Assembly (NCBI RefSeq): GCF_004118285.1
Contig: NZ_SDHY01000002.1
Location: forward strand, 62,001 to 126,000
Direction of reading: 5' to 3'
From: Aquirufa rosea
GTDB taxonomy: Bacteria > Bacteroidota > Bacteroidia > Cytophagales > Spirosomataceae
Length of the DNA: 64,000 nucleotides
The stretch's first letter is position 1. Every line of letters begins with the position of its first letter. The notes beneath the pieces are model-generated. The model was not told the DNA's origin, did not search any database, and saw nothing but the letters and a program-made list of their open reading frames with translations. Positions 54,797 through 64,000 of the stretch are shown piece by piece. Position numbers and translations under genes: made by a program.

Positions 54797-56293
54797 ATGG
54801 GGATCGTCATCCGACAAAGTTTAAAAGGCTCTATTGTTACCTATTTGGGTACGGCCATCGGGACGTTCAATGTGATTTTCTTGTACAATAAATTTCTCAG
54901 CCAAGCAGAAGTTGGTTTAATCGCGGGAGCCTTGGTGAGCATTCCATTAATATTTTCTTCTTTTACCCATTTTGGAATACCGCACATTGCTGTTCGATTT
55001 TTTCCCCATTTTGATAATCCAGAAAACAAGCACGGAGGGTTTTTCACCTTCTTGCTCTTATCCCCTCTAGTGGGACTGAGCTTATTCACCATTGGATATG
55101 TAGCCTTGAAAGGAGTCTTTAACCAGTTTTATGCAGAAAACTCTCCGCTCCTTCCCACTTATTTCTATTACATTATCCCCTTAACGGCCAGCTTTCTATA
55201 CATGAGTGTATTGGAAGCTTATGCCAGGGTTCACCTGCGCATCGTGGTTCCAGCCATCATTCGGGAACTTTATTTGCGGATTTCTAATGCGCTACTGATT
55301 GTCGCCTATGGTTGGGGATACCTAAATTTTCATCAATTGGTACAAGGAATTACCATTTCTTACCTATTAGCTGTGGTGGCACTTTTACTATATATCAAAC
55401 AGTTAAAGCGCTTTTATACCCGAATGGATTTCTCCTTTTTGAAAAAACCCATCTTCAAAGAAATGTTGGGTTATGGAGCATGGGTGATTCTAGCGGGAGC
55501 CAGTTTTACGCTCATTCAGCATGTAGAAAAAATCATGCTTCCAGCCTATGCAGGTGGCCTGAGCACTACGGCCATTTTTGATATTAATTCACGAATGGCG
55601 CTGATGATTGCCATTCCAAGAAATGTGATAGCGGCTATTTCCACCCCTTTATTAGCCCAAGCTTGGAAGAGAAATGACACGAGTCAGATTGAGGAAATTT
55701 ACAAGAAATCCTCCCTCAACTTATTGCTCGTGGGCTGTTTCTTATTCCTGTTAGTTTGGATTAATTTGGACCAAATCTATCAAATCATTCCGCGAAGCGA
55801 GGTCTATGAAACAGGAAAATGGGTGGTTTTAATGGTAGGAATCAGTAAAATCATTGACATGGGTACCGGCTTGAATTCCGAGATTCTGATTAACTCCAAG
55901 TTTTACCGTTACGACCTACTTTTTTATATCATTTTGGCAAGTATTGTGGTGGTAGGGAATCTGATTTTTATACCATTGTATTCCTTCAATGGGGCGGCAT
56001 TTGCTAGCTTATTGGCCTTGCTTATCTATAACGCCATTAAATTTATATTTATTTGGGCCAAAATGGGCCTTCAACCCTTTGAAAAAAGAACTGCAGGTAT
56101 TTTAATTTTAAGTCTAGTGATTTTTTTGATTTGTCATCAACTGCCTGTAGTGGGTGGTGAAAAATGGCTCAGTTGGTTTTTAACGATTAGCCTAAAAACC
56201 ATTAGTGTCAGTATCTTATTTTTTCTAGCTGCCTGGAAATTCAATTTGTCACCAGACCTAAATCAACTGATTAAAAATTATTTGAATAAATGA
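54797..56293 (+). CDS. Wzx-type oligosaccharide flippase
   Basis: A 498-residue MATE/MOP-superfamily membrane protein with about 12-14 TM helices. It should move lipid-linked glycan units across the inner membrane. The first TM starts at about residue 12. Its stop overlaps the start of the next gene by 4 bp (ATGA). The cluster has no visible Wzy polymerase. Confidence 0.9.
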   Translation: MGIVIRQSLKGSIVTYLGTAIGTFNVIFLYNKFLSQAEVGLIAGALVSIPLIFSSFTHFGIPHIAVRFFPHFDNPENKHGGFFTFLLLSPLVGLSLFTIGYVALKGVFNQFYAENSPLLPTYFYYIIPLTASFLYMSVLEAYARVHLRIVVPAIIRELYLRISNALLIVAYGWGYLNFHQLVQGITISYLLAVVALLLYIKQLKRFYTRMDFSFLKKPIFKEMLGYGAWVILAGASFTLIQHVEKIMLPAYAGGLSTTAIFDINSRMALMIAIPRNVIAAISTPLLAQAWKRNDTSQIEEIYKKSSLNLLLVGCFLFLLVWINLDQIYQIIPRSEVYETGKWVVLMVGISKIIDMGTGLNSEILINSKFYRYDLLFYIILASIVVVGNLIFIPLYSFNGAAFASLLALLIYNAIKFIFIWAKMGLQPFEKRTAGILILSLVIFLICHQLPVVGGEKWLSWFLTISLKTISVSILFFLAAWKFNLSPDLNQLIKNYLNK

Positions 56294-57510
56294 AATTAAT
56301 GTCCCTGGCCGGAGGCCTACCTCATTATTACAATTTGGTGCTGAACAAAATGCAGCATGAATTTGGCGTAGAGGTGGTAGTAGTGGTACCCGCTGGGAAT
56401 GGAGCTACTTTGGGGGCTGGGGTTTTTGAAAGTAAAAGTGGTATCGAATTTAAGGTGATATATACCGAAGAATACACGACCTATTATGGTAAAAAATTCT
56501 TTAAAGGACTCAAGGAGCTGATTCTCCAAGAAAAACCCGATATCCTGATGGTGAATTGGCCCTACCAATTAGCCTATGTATTTTATCCTTCTTGGTACCG
56601 CTTTTTGCGTGAACAAAATGTTGCCTTAATTTCCAAGGAAATTCCTTTTCAAGTACCAACCTACCAACAGGCCATGAACTATTACCTGCGAGGAGGAGGT
56701 ATCACAGAAAATAATCAGAATCACCAAAAGAGTTCTTCCCCTTTGGCCTACATTAAATATTGGTTGGTTAGAGAAAGTAGAAAACGATTTGTCAATCTGG
56801 TGGATGCCCACATCAACTACCTGGATGAAGCCAAAGATATTCATGCTAGCTATGGAGTTCCGCCAGAGCGAGTTTTTGTCACGGCGAATTCTCCAGATAC
56901 GGATTACATTGCCCAGCAATATGCTGAGATTAAAAAAGAAGAAATTCCAGAGTCAAATCCCTTCCGACTTTTACATGTAGGCAGATTGGTCAAGTGGAAA
57001 CAGGTTGACTTATTGATTCAGGCCACGGTTCAGTTAAAATCACAATTTCCATTGACAGAATTACATGTGGTGGGTGATGGCCCAGAATTAGCCTCATTAA
57101 AAACACTGGTTGAGAGTCTAGGGGCCCATGATTACATTCACTTTTGGGGAGGAATATATGACATGAAAGAATTAGGAAAGATTACCTTGGCTTCTGGAAT
57201 TTATGTCTTAGCGGGGATGGGTGGACTATCCATCAATGAAGCCATGTGTTTCGGCAAGCCTGTTATTTGTTCTGTAGCGGATGGAACGGAGAAAAAATTG
57301 GTAAAAGAAGGAATTAATGGCCATTATTTTGAATCGGGTTCCTTATCGAGCTTGGTGGAAGTCATCTCTCGTTTGTTTCAACAGCCTGACCAAATTAAGA
57401 AGATGGGGCAAGCCTCTAAAAAAATCATTGAACAAGAAATTAACATTCATTCGGTTTTGAATAATTATATGGAAGCCTTTCGCTTTGCAATCAAACATCA
57501 GGCCAAATAA
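56290..57510 (+). CDS. Glycosyltransferase, GT4 type
   Basis: A 406-residue GT-B enzyme with a donor domain: RLLHVGRLVKWKQVDLLI (about 226-243), VVGDGPELASL and GLSINEAMCFGKPVICS (about 313-329, EX7E). The acceptor is not known. It follows the flippase with a 4-bp overlap. Confidence 0.9.
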   Translation: MKLMSLAGGLPHYYNLVLNKMQHEFGVEVVVVVPAGNGATLGAGVFESKSGIEFKVIYTEEYTTYYGKKFFKGLKELILQEKPDILMVNWPYQLAYVFYPSWYRFLREQNVALISKEIPFQVPTYQQAMNYYLRGGGITENNQNHQKSSSPLAYIKYWLVRESRKRFVNLVDAHINYLDEAKDIHASYGVPPERVFVTANSPDTDYIAQQYAEIKKEEIPESNPFRLLHVGRLVKWKQVDLLIQATVQLKSQFPLTELHVVGDGPELASLKTLVESLGAHDYIHFWGGIYDMKELGKITLASGIYVLAGMGGLSINEAMCFGKPVICSVADGTEKKLVKEGINGHYFESGSLSSLVEVISRLFQQPDQIKKMGQASKKIIEQEINIHSVLNNYMEAFRFAIKHQAK

Positions 57511-57545
57511 ATTATCATCCAAGCAATTATATCGATTAGCCTCTT

Positions 57546-58649
57546 ATGAAAGTAATACAAATAGTGGGTGCTCGCCCCAATTTCATGAAAGTAGCTCCTC
57601 TCCACCGTGCCATTCAAGCCATGGAAGGATGGGAATCTAAAATAGTTCATACGGGGCAGCATTTTGATGCTAAAATGAGTGATATATTCTTCACTCAGCT
57701 AGAACTGCCGAAGCCCGACTATTTTTTAGGAATTGGTGGGGGTACTCAATCTGAGGTGACGGCTAAAATCATGTTAGCATTTGAGCCCATAGTCTTGGAT
57801 GAAAAGCCGGATTTAATTGTGGTGGTGGGAGATGTTACTTCTACCTTAGCCTGCACTCTAGTGGCCATCAAATTAAACATTCCTTTAGCTCATGTGGAGG
57901 CAGGATTGCGCTCTGGAGACAGGAAAATGCCGGAGGAAATCAATCGAATCTTGACGGATTCTGTGGCTGATTACCTATTCGTGACGGAAGAAAGTGGGAT
58001 GCAACATTTAAGTCGAGAGGGCGTAGCTCCAGAAAAAGTATTTTTTGTCGGCAATGTAATGATCGACTCCCTAGAGAGATACCGAGAAAAAGCCCAGCAA
58101 AGTAGTATCTTGACGGATTTAAAAGTAAATACCCACGAATTCATTTTGGTTACTATGCATCGCCCAGCCAATGTTGATACGGAAAAGGGGCTGATTTCCA
58201 TCTTGGAATTATTGGAATTGAGTAGTTCCAAAACCCAGGTAATTTTCCCGATTCACCCAAGAACCCGGGCCAATATGGATAAATTCCATTTGACAGAAAG
58301 GCTAAATCAAATTCCTAACTTGATTATTACCGAACCATTGGGCTACATTGAATTCATTCAATTGATGTCAAATGCTTCCGCCATTTTAACCGATTCTGGA
58401 GGTATTCAGGAAGAAACAACTTATTTAGGGGTTCCATGTTTGACATTTCGGGATAGTACAGAAAGACCGATTACCGTAAGCCTGGGAACGAATCAGCTTT
58501 TATCTGATTTGGATCCTAAAAAGACCTTTACTACACTAAGCAAAGTCCTGCAAGGAGAAGTGAAAAAAGGAGAAATCCCACCCCTTTGGGATGGACATGC
58601 CGCAGAAAGAATAGCTGCCATCATACATCAACTATTTCCTCATTCATGA
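57546..58649 (+). CDS. wecB: UDP-N-acetylglucosamine 2-epimerase (non-hydrolysing)
   Basis: A 367-residue epimerase that makes UDP-ManNAc from UDP-GlcNAc. Family marks are GARPNFMKVAPL (8-19), the catalytic DVTSTLAC and HVEAGLRSGDRKMPEE (about 118-133), HPRTRAN (about 239) and DSGGIQEE (about 281-288). The product would provide a ManNAc or ManNAcA residue for the cluster's glycan. No wecC-like dehydrogenase is visible nearby. Confidence 0.95.
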   Translation: MKVIQIVGARPNFMKVAPLHRAIQAMEGWESKIVHTGQHFDAKMSDIFFTQLELPKPDYFLGIGGGTQSEVTAKIMLAFEPIVLDEKPDLIVVVGDVTSTLACTLVAIKLNIPLAHVEAGLRSGDRKMPEEINRILTDSVADYLFVTEESGMQHLSREGVAPEKVFFVGNVMIDSLERYREKAQQSSILTDLKVNTHEFILVTMHRPANVDTEKGLISILELLELSSSKTQVIFPIHPRTRANMDKFHLTERLNQIPNLIITEPLGYIEFIQLMSNASAILTDSGGIQEETTYLGVPCLTFRDSTERPITVSLGTNQLLSDLDPKKTFTTLSKVLQGEVKKGEIPPLWDGHAAERIAAIIHQLFPHS

Positions 58650-59917
58650 AACCTGAAAGGCCCTTGAAAATCGTATTACTCTCCTACCATGATCAAAATG
58701 GTGGTGCGGCGATTGCTTGTGGACGTTTGCATGAAGCCTTAACCCAGGCGGGGCATGATGTAAAAACATTAGTCCAAAAAAAAGGAGGAATTGGGCCTAG
58801 TCAATCCTTAGAAACAAGCATCTGGAAAAAATGGATGACTTGGGTTCGATTTGTATCAGAAAGGCTTTATTTTCTACTTTTTGAAAAGGACAAATCGATT
58901 CGCTTCCATTTCAATCCAGGTATTTTTGGACAAGACATCAGTCGGCACCCTGCCCTCTTAGAGGCAGATATCATTCATTTACATTGGATCAATTTCGGTT
59001 TTTTGTCCATCGATTCCATTGAAAAAATACTTCAACTCAATAAGCCCGTATTCTGGACCCTGCATGATATGTGGGCATTTACAGGGGGGTGTCACCATAG
59101 TGGAGATTGTCTACATTTCGAGTTGCATTGTGGTAAATGTAAATTTTTAGCCTGTCCGAAAAGTGAAGATATATCTCATCGATTATGGGCTGCCAAGCAA
59201 CAAAAATTTCAATACCCCAATTTACATATCATCACCTGTTCCGAATGGCTTGGTCAACGGGCAGAATCTAGTAGCATCCTGAAAGGAAGGACCATACAAA
59301 CGATAGCTAACCCTATCGATGTAGGACTGTTTAAAATGGGAGATAAAACGGAGGCAAAAAAATCTTTAGGTTTAGATCCTGCCAAGCAATATTTGTTATT
59401 TGTAGCCATGCGTGTCAACGCTCCAGCCAAAGGATTTCACTATCTAAAAAAGGCCTTGGACCTATGGGTTGAAAAATATCCGGAACAAGCCTCGTCTACA
59501 GAGTTGTTGGTCGTGGGTGAAATTTCTGACCTACCCACCATACAATCACTCCCTTTGGCATTGCGTTGTTTGGGCATTGTCCATGATCCAAACATCATGA
59601 TGAAGGCTTATCAAGCCGCAGAAATGTTTATCACCCCTTCACTGGAGGAGAATTTACCCAATACCATCATGGAAGCCATGGCCTGCGGTACTCCTTGTTT
59701 AGGATTTCAAATAGGTGGAATACCCGAAATGATTGAGCACCAAATAAATGGATATGTGGCACAATTTCAAAATGCCAAAGACCTTAGTGAGGGCATAGCC
59801 TATATTTTTCCAAAATCAAAGGAATTAGGATTGGCAGCAAGAAAAAAGGTAGAATCTCATTACGAAGCCTCTATCATTGCCGAAAAGCATATTCAATATT
59901 ACCAAACTTGCCTATAG
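58646..59917 (+). CDS. Glycosyltransferase, GT4 type
   Basis: 423 residues from the ATG at 58646, which overlaps the wecB stop by 4 bp (ATGA); the ORF itself extends upstream in wecB but not as a real gene. The C-terminal part has EENLPNTIMEAMACGTPCLGFQIGGIPE (EX7E). A Cys-rich part HHSGDCLHFELHCGKCKFLAC (about 155-175) may bind a metal. Its N-terminus DQNGGAAIACGRLHEAL is typical for GT4. Confidence 0.9.
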   Translation: MKPERPLKIVLLSYHDQNGGAAIACGRLHEALTQAGHDVKTLVQKKGGIGPSQSLETSIWKKWMTWVRFVSERLYFLLFEKDKSIRFHFNPGIFGQDISRHPALLEADIIHLHWINFGFLSIDSIEKILQLNKPVFWTLHDMWAFTGGCHHSGDCLHFELHCGKCKFLACPKSEDISHRLWAAKQQKFQYPNLHIITCSEWLGQRAESSSILKGRTIQTIANPIDVGLFKMGDKTEAKKSLGLDPAKQYLLFVAMRVNAPAKGFHYLKKALDLWVEKYPEQASSTELLVVGEISDLPTIQSLPLALRCLGIVHDPNIMMKAYQAAEMFITPSLEENLPNTIMEAMACGTPCLGFQIGGIPEMIEHQINGYVAQFQNAKDLSEGIAYIFPKSKELGLAARKKVESHYEASIIAEKHIQYYQTCL

Positions 59918-59918
59918 T

Positions 59919-60683
59919 ATGTCGAAAACCCTGAGCATTATCACTGTAACTTACCAGGCAGAAGCGTTTATTGACCAAACATTACGGAGTATTTTTTCTC
60001 AAGGAGAAGAGGACTTTGAGCTCATCATCATGGATGGAGGTTCCAAGGACCGCACCCTGGAATTAGTACAGTCCTATGCTTCCCACATTGCCCACATCGT
60101 ATCGGAACCTGATCAGGGAATTTATGATGCGATGAATAAAGGAATGAAGCTAGCTCAAGGTAAATATATTTATTTTTTAAATGCAGGAGATACCTTAGCA
60201 GGGCCTGACACCTTGGGTCATATGCTAGCTGATCTAAGAAAAAACCCTGACGTATTGTATGGAGATGCTATATTCGTGAACTCAGCTGGAAAGGCCATTG
60301 GGCTTCGCTCAGAGGTAAGTCCGCATCCACTCCCAGCACATTTAAGTTGGAAAGATTTCAAAAGAGGAATGGTCGTATGTCACCAATCATTTATTGCCAA
60401 AAGAGAGATATCACCCGCTTTTTCTATGGATTACCGGATGAGTTCAGATATTGATTGGGAAATTAATTGCTTAAAAAATGCCCAAAATATCTTAAAAACT
60501 GATTATCCAATATGTAGGTATTTGATGGGAGGGGCTTCTGTCAAAAATCTTCAAACTACTTGGAAAGAACGTTTTTTGATCCTCAGTAAGCATTTTGGCT
60601 TTTTCACCACTTGTTTCAACCACCTCATCATCATCGCTAGAGGAGTTCTTTTTACTTGGAAGAAAAGAGGTAAATACTGGTAA
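59919..60683 (+). CDS. Glycosyltransferase, GT2 type
   Basis: 254 residues from ATG 59919, 1 bp after the previous stop. It has the GT-A fold with SIITVTYQAEAFIDQTLRS at the N-terminus, IIMDGGSKDRT and QGIYDAMNKGMKLAQGKYIYFLNAGD (the Asp-containing metal site). It is the last gene of the assembly cluster. The transferred sugar is unknown. Confidence 0.9.
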   Translation: MSKTLSIITVTYQAEAFIDQTLRSIFSQGEEDFELIIMDGGSKDRTLELVQSYASHIAHIVSEPDQGIYDAMNKGMKLAQGKYIYFLNAGDTLAGPDTLGHMLADLRKNPDVLYGDAIFVNSAGKAIGLRSEVSPHPLPAHLSWKDFKRGMVVCHQSFIAKREISPAFSMDYRMSSDIDWEINCLKNAQNILKTDYPICRYLMGGASVKNLQTTWKERFLILSKHFGFFTTCFNHLIIIARGVLFTWKKRGKYW

Positions 60684-60706
60684 TCTTTTTTAAATTTACA
60701 GGTAAT

Positions 60707-61468
60707 ATGAAAAATCTGGGCTATTTAGTACTATTCTTATTTGCGTCCATTCCTCTAACTTGGGGACAAAAATTTAAGTTGGAAACAAGTGTAGGTAGTA
60801 GCCATATTTTATGGTATGAAAACCAACAAACGATTGACTTTGCTACCCAGATAACTTTTCAAAAACCCCAATCCAAAAAGCTTTTCTTCTTGCGTTTAAA
60901 AACGTATGGAAATATTCATCAGGCTCCCGTAGATTTAGCTACCTATTCCTTCATAGAGCCCCAAAATGCTCCTAGTAATTTAAATCATTTAGAATCTGCC
61001 TATCGTGGAGGTGAAGCTGAACTTGGAATTAAATGGCAATACAAAGCCCAAAAGGTTGATCCATTTTTTTATCCATTACTGAGTTTATACAGTAAATCCT
61101 TGGCAAGAAGAATTTCAACCCCATCTTATAAATATATTGAGGAAGAAAAATACAGCTTGCACGGAGTTACGGCGGGTTTTGGAATTAAAATACCTGGTAA
61201 AAATGATTTTGCTTTTACAGCCCAAGTATTCGAACCTGTTATCCGTGAAGTAACATTATTTGGAAGATACGTGGGTGTTCCCTTCCAAACCTTAAGTACG
61301 GCCAATGACTTCTCTTTTAAAGGTAAGATTGAGTACAAACGCCAACAAATCGGGGCAACATTCATGTATGAATTGCTTAATTTAGGTGCGTCCTCGAATC
61401 CTAATTCCAAATCAATTCCAGCTTCGAGTGTACATTTTCTTTCGGGCTATCTTACTTATTATTTTTAA
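60707..61468 (+). CDS. Probable outer-membrane beta-barrel protein
   Basis: A 253-residue protein with a signal peptide (about 1-20, LFASIPLTWGQ), then alternating beta strands with aromatic ends, ending in SGYLTYYF, a typical outer-membrane C-terminus with a final Phe. The family is not known. Its stop overlaps the start of the TonB receptor by one base (TAATG), so they are coupled and probably belong to one system. Confidence 0.7.
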   Translation: MKNLGYLVLFLFASIPLTWGQKFKLETSVGSSHILWYENQQTIDFATQITFQKPQSKKLFFLRLKTYGNIHQAPVDLATYSFIEPQNAPSNLNHLESAYRGGEAELGIKWQYKAQKVDPFFYPLLSLYSKSLARRISTPSYKYIEEEKYSLHGVTAGFGIKIPGKNDFAFTAQVFEPVIREVTLFGRYVGVPFQTLSTANDFSFKGKIEYKRQQIGATFMYELLNLGASSNPNSKSIPASSVHFLSGYLTYYF

Positions 61469-63477
61469 TGAAATTATTAAGAATTTCTATCATACGGATT
61501 TGTACCTTTCTACTTATCCCTGCACTTGTTTGGGGGCAAGCTAAAGATGAATTTAGCAACAAAACCTTAGCGGGTGTCGAAGTACAAGCATTTGAGAAAA
61601 AGAGAAATCCATTAAAATCTCCCGATGCCATCGTCGTCTTAGATTCCAGCAAATTACAAATTGGCAATGCACTCAGTTTCTTACCTGCCCTCAATACCCA
61701 AGCAGGTATTCGTATGGAGGAAAGATCCCCAGGTAGCTACCGTTTAGCCATAAGAGGTAGTTCACTTCGTGCACCATTTGGTGTCCGTAATGTGAAAATC
61801 TATTGGAATCAAATGGCTTTCACTGATGCGGGAAACAACTCCTATTTTGCTCTTCTAGATCCAGATCAATTCCAACAAATGGTGGTTTCCAAAGGTCCCA
61901 GTGGAGGACTTTACGGAGCAGGAACAGGTGGCGTTATTTTGCTTTCCAGCCAGGCATATCAAGCACCCTCCGTACACCATCAAGAACTTTTCCATTCCTT
62001 AGGTGGCTACAAACAATCTTGGGATATTCGCCTGGGAAATGTAAGTAATGCACACCGCTTTTATGCCTCATTTTGGCAACAGCAAGGATATCGGGAACAG
62101 TCAGCCATGAAAAAACAATGGTTCTCCTATGAGTGGAACAAGAGCTTTAGTACTTCTGGGGCCATCAATGTATTGGCTTACTATGGAGACTTAGCCTACC
62201 AAACACCGGGTGGACTAACCTTGAAGCAATACCAAGAAAATCCGACACAAGCCAGACCTGCGGCTGGGGCCATTCGAGGTGCTGTGGAACAAATGGCAAC
62301 CTTTAAGTTAAAAAGCTATTTAGTAGGTGCCCATGTCTCCAATGCTTGGAATGCTCGCTGGGCTTGGGATGCCATGCATGCTTTACAAGTGAATCAAGTG
62401 GAAAACCCAACCATTCGAAATTATGAACTTAGAAATGAGCCTAATGTCAATAACCGTGGGGTAATTCATTATAAACAAGCAGCAGGCCAGGGCCAATTCA
62501 CTTGGGATATCGGTTATGAATTTCAATCTGGACAATTTGATAGCCGAACTTATGGTAACCGCAAAGGGATAAAAGACACCCTACAATTTGAGCAAAATAC
62601 TCGTGTACAGCAAGGGGGTATTTTCACACAGATGGAATACAATGGCCTAAAAAACTGGGCCTTTACCCTGGCTGGAAGCTACAATAAACTTTGGACCGAA
62701 TTCCAATCAAGCGAGGGAATCTTCTCTCCTAGGTTAGCCATCGTACGCCAACTAAGTCCATATCAATATTTGGTGGGGAAAATAGCGCATGGTTTTTCTC
62801 CTCCCAGCATAGCGGAGATACGTCCATCGACCAATGTCATCAATCGTACTTTGAGAGCTGAAAAAGGTTGGAATTATGAATTGAGTTATCGAGGTTTACT
62901 ACCCAAAGCTAATTTAACTTGGGATTTAAGTTTGTACCAGTTCAATTTAGATGAAACTATTGTACTGAGAAGAGCTGCTGACGGTGCTGACTTTTACGAT
63001 AATGTGGGGAAAACTACCCAACAAGGTATGGAATTAAGTGTACAATGGACGGCCACGCCCTTCGTACAAATCCTGTCGGCCACCACCTGGCAGAATTTCC
63101 GATTTACCGATTATAATTCAGCTGGAAGGAATTATTCAGGAAACTTCCTGACAGGAACCAGCCCATTCCAACAATCCCTATTATTGGTGTGGAATTTATT
63201 ACCTGGCTTAAAATGGAATCAGCAACTCCTCATGACAGATTATATTTACCTGAATGATGCCAATACGGACATTTTGCCTTCTAGCCGATTATGGAACTCT
63301 AAAATTTCTTATCAGAAACGACAGGCAAAATACAGCTGGGAGCTTTGGTTTGCTATGGACAATTTATTCAATGAAAAATACAGCGCTGGCCCTGACTTGA
63401 ATGCCGTGGGCGCCAGGTATTATAATGCCTCACCAGGAAGGAATTTTTCGGGTGGACTGAAAATTGGCTTCTTTTGA
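61468..63477 (+). CDS. TonB-dependent outer-membrane receptor
   Basis: A 669-residue receptor: signal peptide (about 1-24), plug domain (about 35-150, with AIRGSSLRAPFGVRNVKIYWNQ and GPSGGLYGAGTGGVILLSS) and a 22-strand-type barrel ending in GGLKIGFF. It lacks the N-terminal carboxypeptidase-like domain of SusC proteins, so it looks like a small-molecule (metal chelate or vitamin) importer. Ligand not known. Its stop directly abuts the stop of the convergent LytTR gene. Confidence 0.93.
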   Translation: MKLLRISIIRICTFLLIPALVWGQAKDEFSNKTLAGVEVQAFEKKRNPLKSPDAIVVLDSSKLQIGNALSFLPALNTQAGIRMEERSPGSYRLAIRGSSLRAPFGVRNVKIYWNQMAFTDAGNNSYFALLDPDQFQQMVVSKGPSGGLYGAGTGGVILLSSQAYQAPSVHHQELFHSLGGYKQSWDIRLGNVSNAHRFYASFWQQQGYREQSAMKKQWFSYEWNKSFSTSGAINVLAYYGDLAYQTPGGLTLKQYQENPTQARPAAGAIRGAVEQMATFKLKSYLVGAHVSNAWNARWAWDAMHALQVNQVENPTIRNYELRNEPNVNNRGVIHYKQAAGQGQFTWDIGYEFQSGQFDSRTYGNRKGIKDTLQFEQNTRVQQGGIFTQMEYNGLKNWAFTLAGSYNKLWTEFQSSEGIFSPRLAIVRQLSPYQYLVGKIAHGFSPPSIAEIRPSTNVINRTLRAEKGWNYELSYRGLLPKANLTWDLSLYQFNLDETIVLRRAADGADFYDNVGKTTQQGMELSVQWTATPFVQILSATTWQNFRFTDYNSAGRNYSGNFLTGTSPFQQSLLLVWNLLPGLKWNQQLLMTDYIYLNDANTDILPSSRLWNSKISYQKRQAKYSWELWFAMDNLFNEKYSAGPDLNAVGARYYNASPGRNFSGGLKIGFF

Positions 63478-64000
63478 TTAGGAAGGTCTAGTAAAATTAA
63501 GCTTTTCCATTAATTCGCTTGCATGCGAATCACTCACAGGAATATCAAAATTCCCAATTTTGATTCTTTGTTGCTTGATAGACTCAATTTTCCTCATGTT
63601 GACAATGAAGGATTTATGCACACGCATGAATAAATGACTACTTACTTTTGCTTCTATGGACTTCATGGTCAGCTTCGTTAAAATTGGCCTTTTCTCTCCT
63701 TCCAAATAAATTTTCACATAATCCTTCAGGCCCTCAATATGTGTGATTTGAGGAATTGAAATTTTCACCAAGGAATATTCCACATTCACAAAGAAGAAAT
63801 CTTCTTGGGGTGCAGCTTCTGGGGTGGTTGTTTTAGAATTAGTCCCCAACTTATTCTTTTTAAGTTGGAATAATTCCAAGGCTTTATGTGCAGCCAGACT
63901 AAAACGTTCAATGCTTACAGGCTTCATTAAATAATCCACAACATCTAGCTCATAGCTGCTTTCTACCGCATAATGGTCATAAGCAGTCACCAAAATGGTC
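63478..64000 (-). CDS. LytTR response regulator, N-terminus cut by window edge
   Basis: About 174 C-terminal residues are visible; the N-terminal receiver starts beyond position 64000. The visible part starts with the end of the receiver (TAYDHYAVESSYELDVVDYLMKPV, with the conserved Lys) and goes on with a LytTR DNA-binding domain (FFVNVEYSLVKISIPQI, LFMRVHKSFIVNM). Such regulators are usually driven by a 7TM or LytS-like histidine kinase, which may be encoded to the right. Immediately convergent with the TonB receptor gene. Confidence 0.93.
   Translation of the reverse strand, partial: TILVTAYDHYAVESSYELDVVDYLMKPVSIERFSLAAHKALELFQLKKNKLGTNSKTTTPEAAPQEDFFFVNVEYSLVKISIPQITHIEGLKDYVKIYLEGEKRPILTKLTMKSIEAKVSSHLFMRVHKSFIVNMRKIESIKQQRIKIGNFDIPVSDSHASELMEKLNFTRPS

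Noticed and set aside
58586-58645. Upstream extension of the third GT4 gene inside wecB
   Set aside because: The extension is Cys/His/Ser-rich out-of-frame wecB sequence; the ATG at 58646 with an ATGA overlap gives a standard GT4 N-terminus.

Overview
The window looks like a chromosome segment of a member of the Bacteroidota, most likely a Cytophagales bacterium. The signs are a low G+C content, promoters of the TTTG / TAnnTTTG type, a fused SecDF, a TonB-dependent receptor, membrane-bound AraC- and LuxR-type regulators, a GSCFA protein and LytTR signalling. No plasmid, phage or transposase gene is visible, and I would not name a genus.

Layout. 1-2390: two Cys-type sulfatases in one minus-strand operon, the first cut by the window edge. 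2391-8670: an AT-rich regulatory region with three membrane-anchored transcription regulators (one periplasmic-TPR/LuxR type, two paralogous seven-helix/AraC types) and three small RNA-like transcription units. 8672-8745: tRNA-Asp(GTC). 8820-25856: housekeeping genes (DinB-like, dapF, a large membrane protein, phosphohexomutase, prfC, amino-acid permease, secDF, nadC-nadA, RidA, GH63 glycosidase). 26091-38156: GSCFA protein; an Mrp-NfuA-like-ATP-grasp-YfiT operon; slipin, serine hydrolase, a 43-residue membrane protein, SixA-like phosphatase and gamma-carbonic-anhydrase-like protein on the minus strand; then udk, nadB and a coiled-coil protein. 38344-50474: tamB, tsaD, and a probable six-gene minus operon (M16 peptidase, ispF, relA/spoT, fur, purA, unknown). 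50568-60683: a TPR protein, a methyltransferase and a polysaccharide or glycolipid assembly cluster (sugar epimerase, four glycosyltransferases, Wzx-type flippase, wecB). 60707-63477: an outer-membrane protein and a TonB receptor, followed by a partial LytTR response regulator.

Main discovery candidate. Three short units (A 6513-6592 +, B 8291-8369 +, C 2617-2695 -) share one architecture: regulator-type-specific direct repeats, exactly 7 nt, a TTTG-like -33 box, exactly 20 nt, a -7 box, 41-42 nt ending in the invariant ATAGAACACAG, then a hairpin and a T-run. Each predicted RNA is about 80 nt. The promoter or leader region of each of the three regulators carries the reverse complement (G)TGTTCTAT, in two cases at the predicted mRNA 5' end, and each leader has its longest match with the RNA of its own locus (11, 10 and 9 bp). 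I infer that a membrane regulator switches on a cognate small RNA that pairs back onto regulator mRNAs. The sequence architecture is directly visible; the mechanism is inference.

The NAD de novo pathway is complete but split (nadC-nadA at 20.7-22.6 kb, nadB at 35.5-37.1 kb). Several convergent gene pairs overlap or abut, and several convergent gaps carry inverted or tandem repeats.
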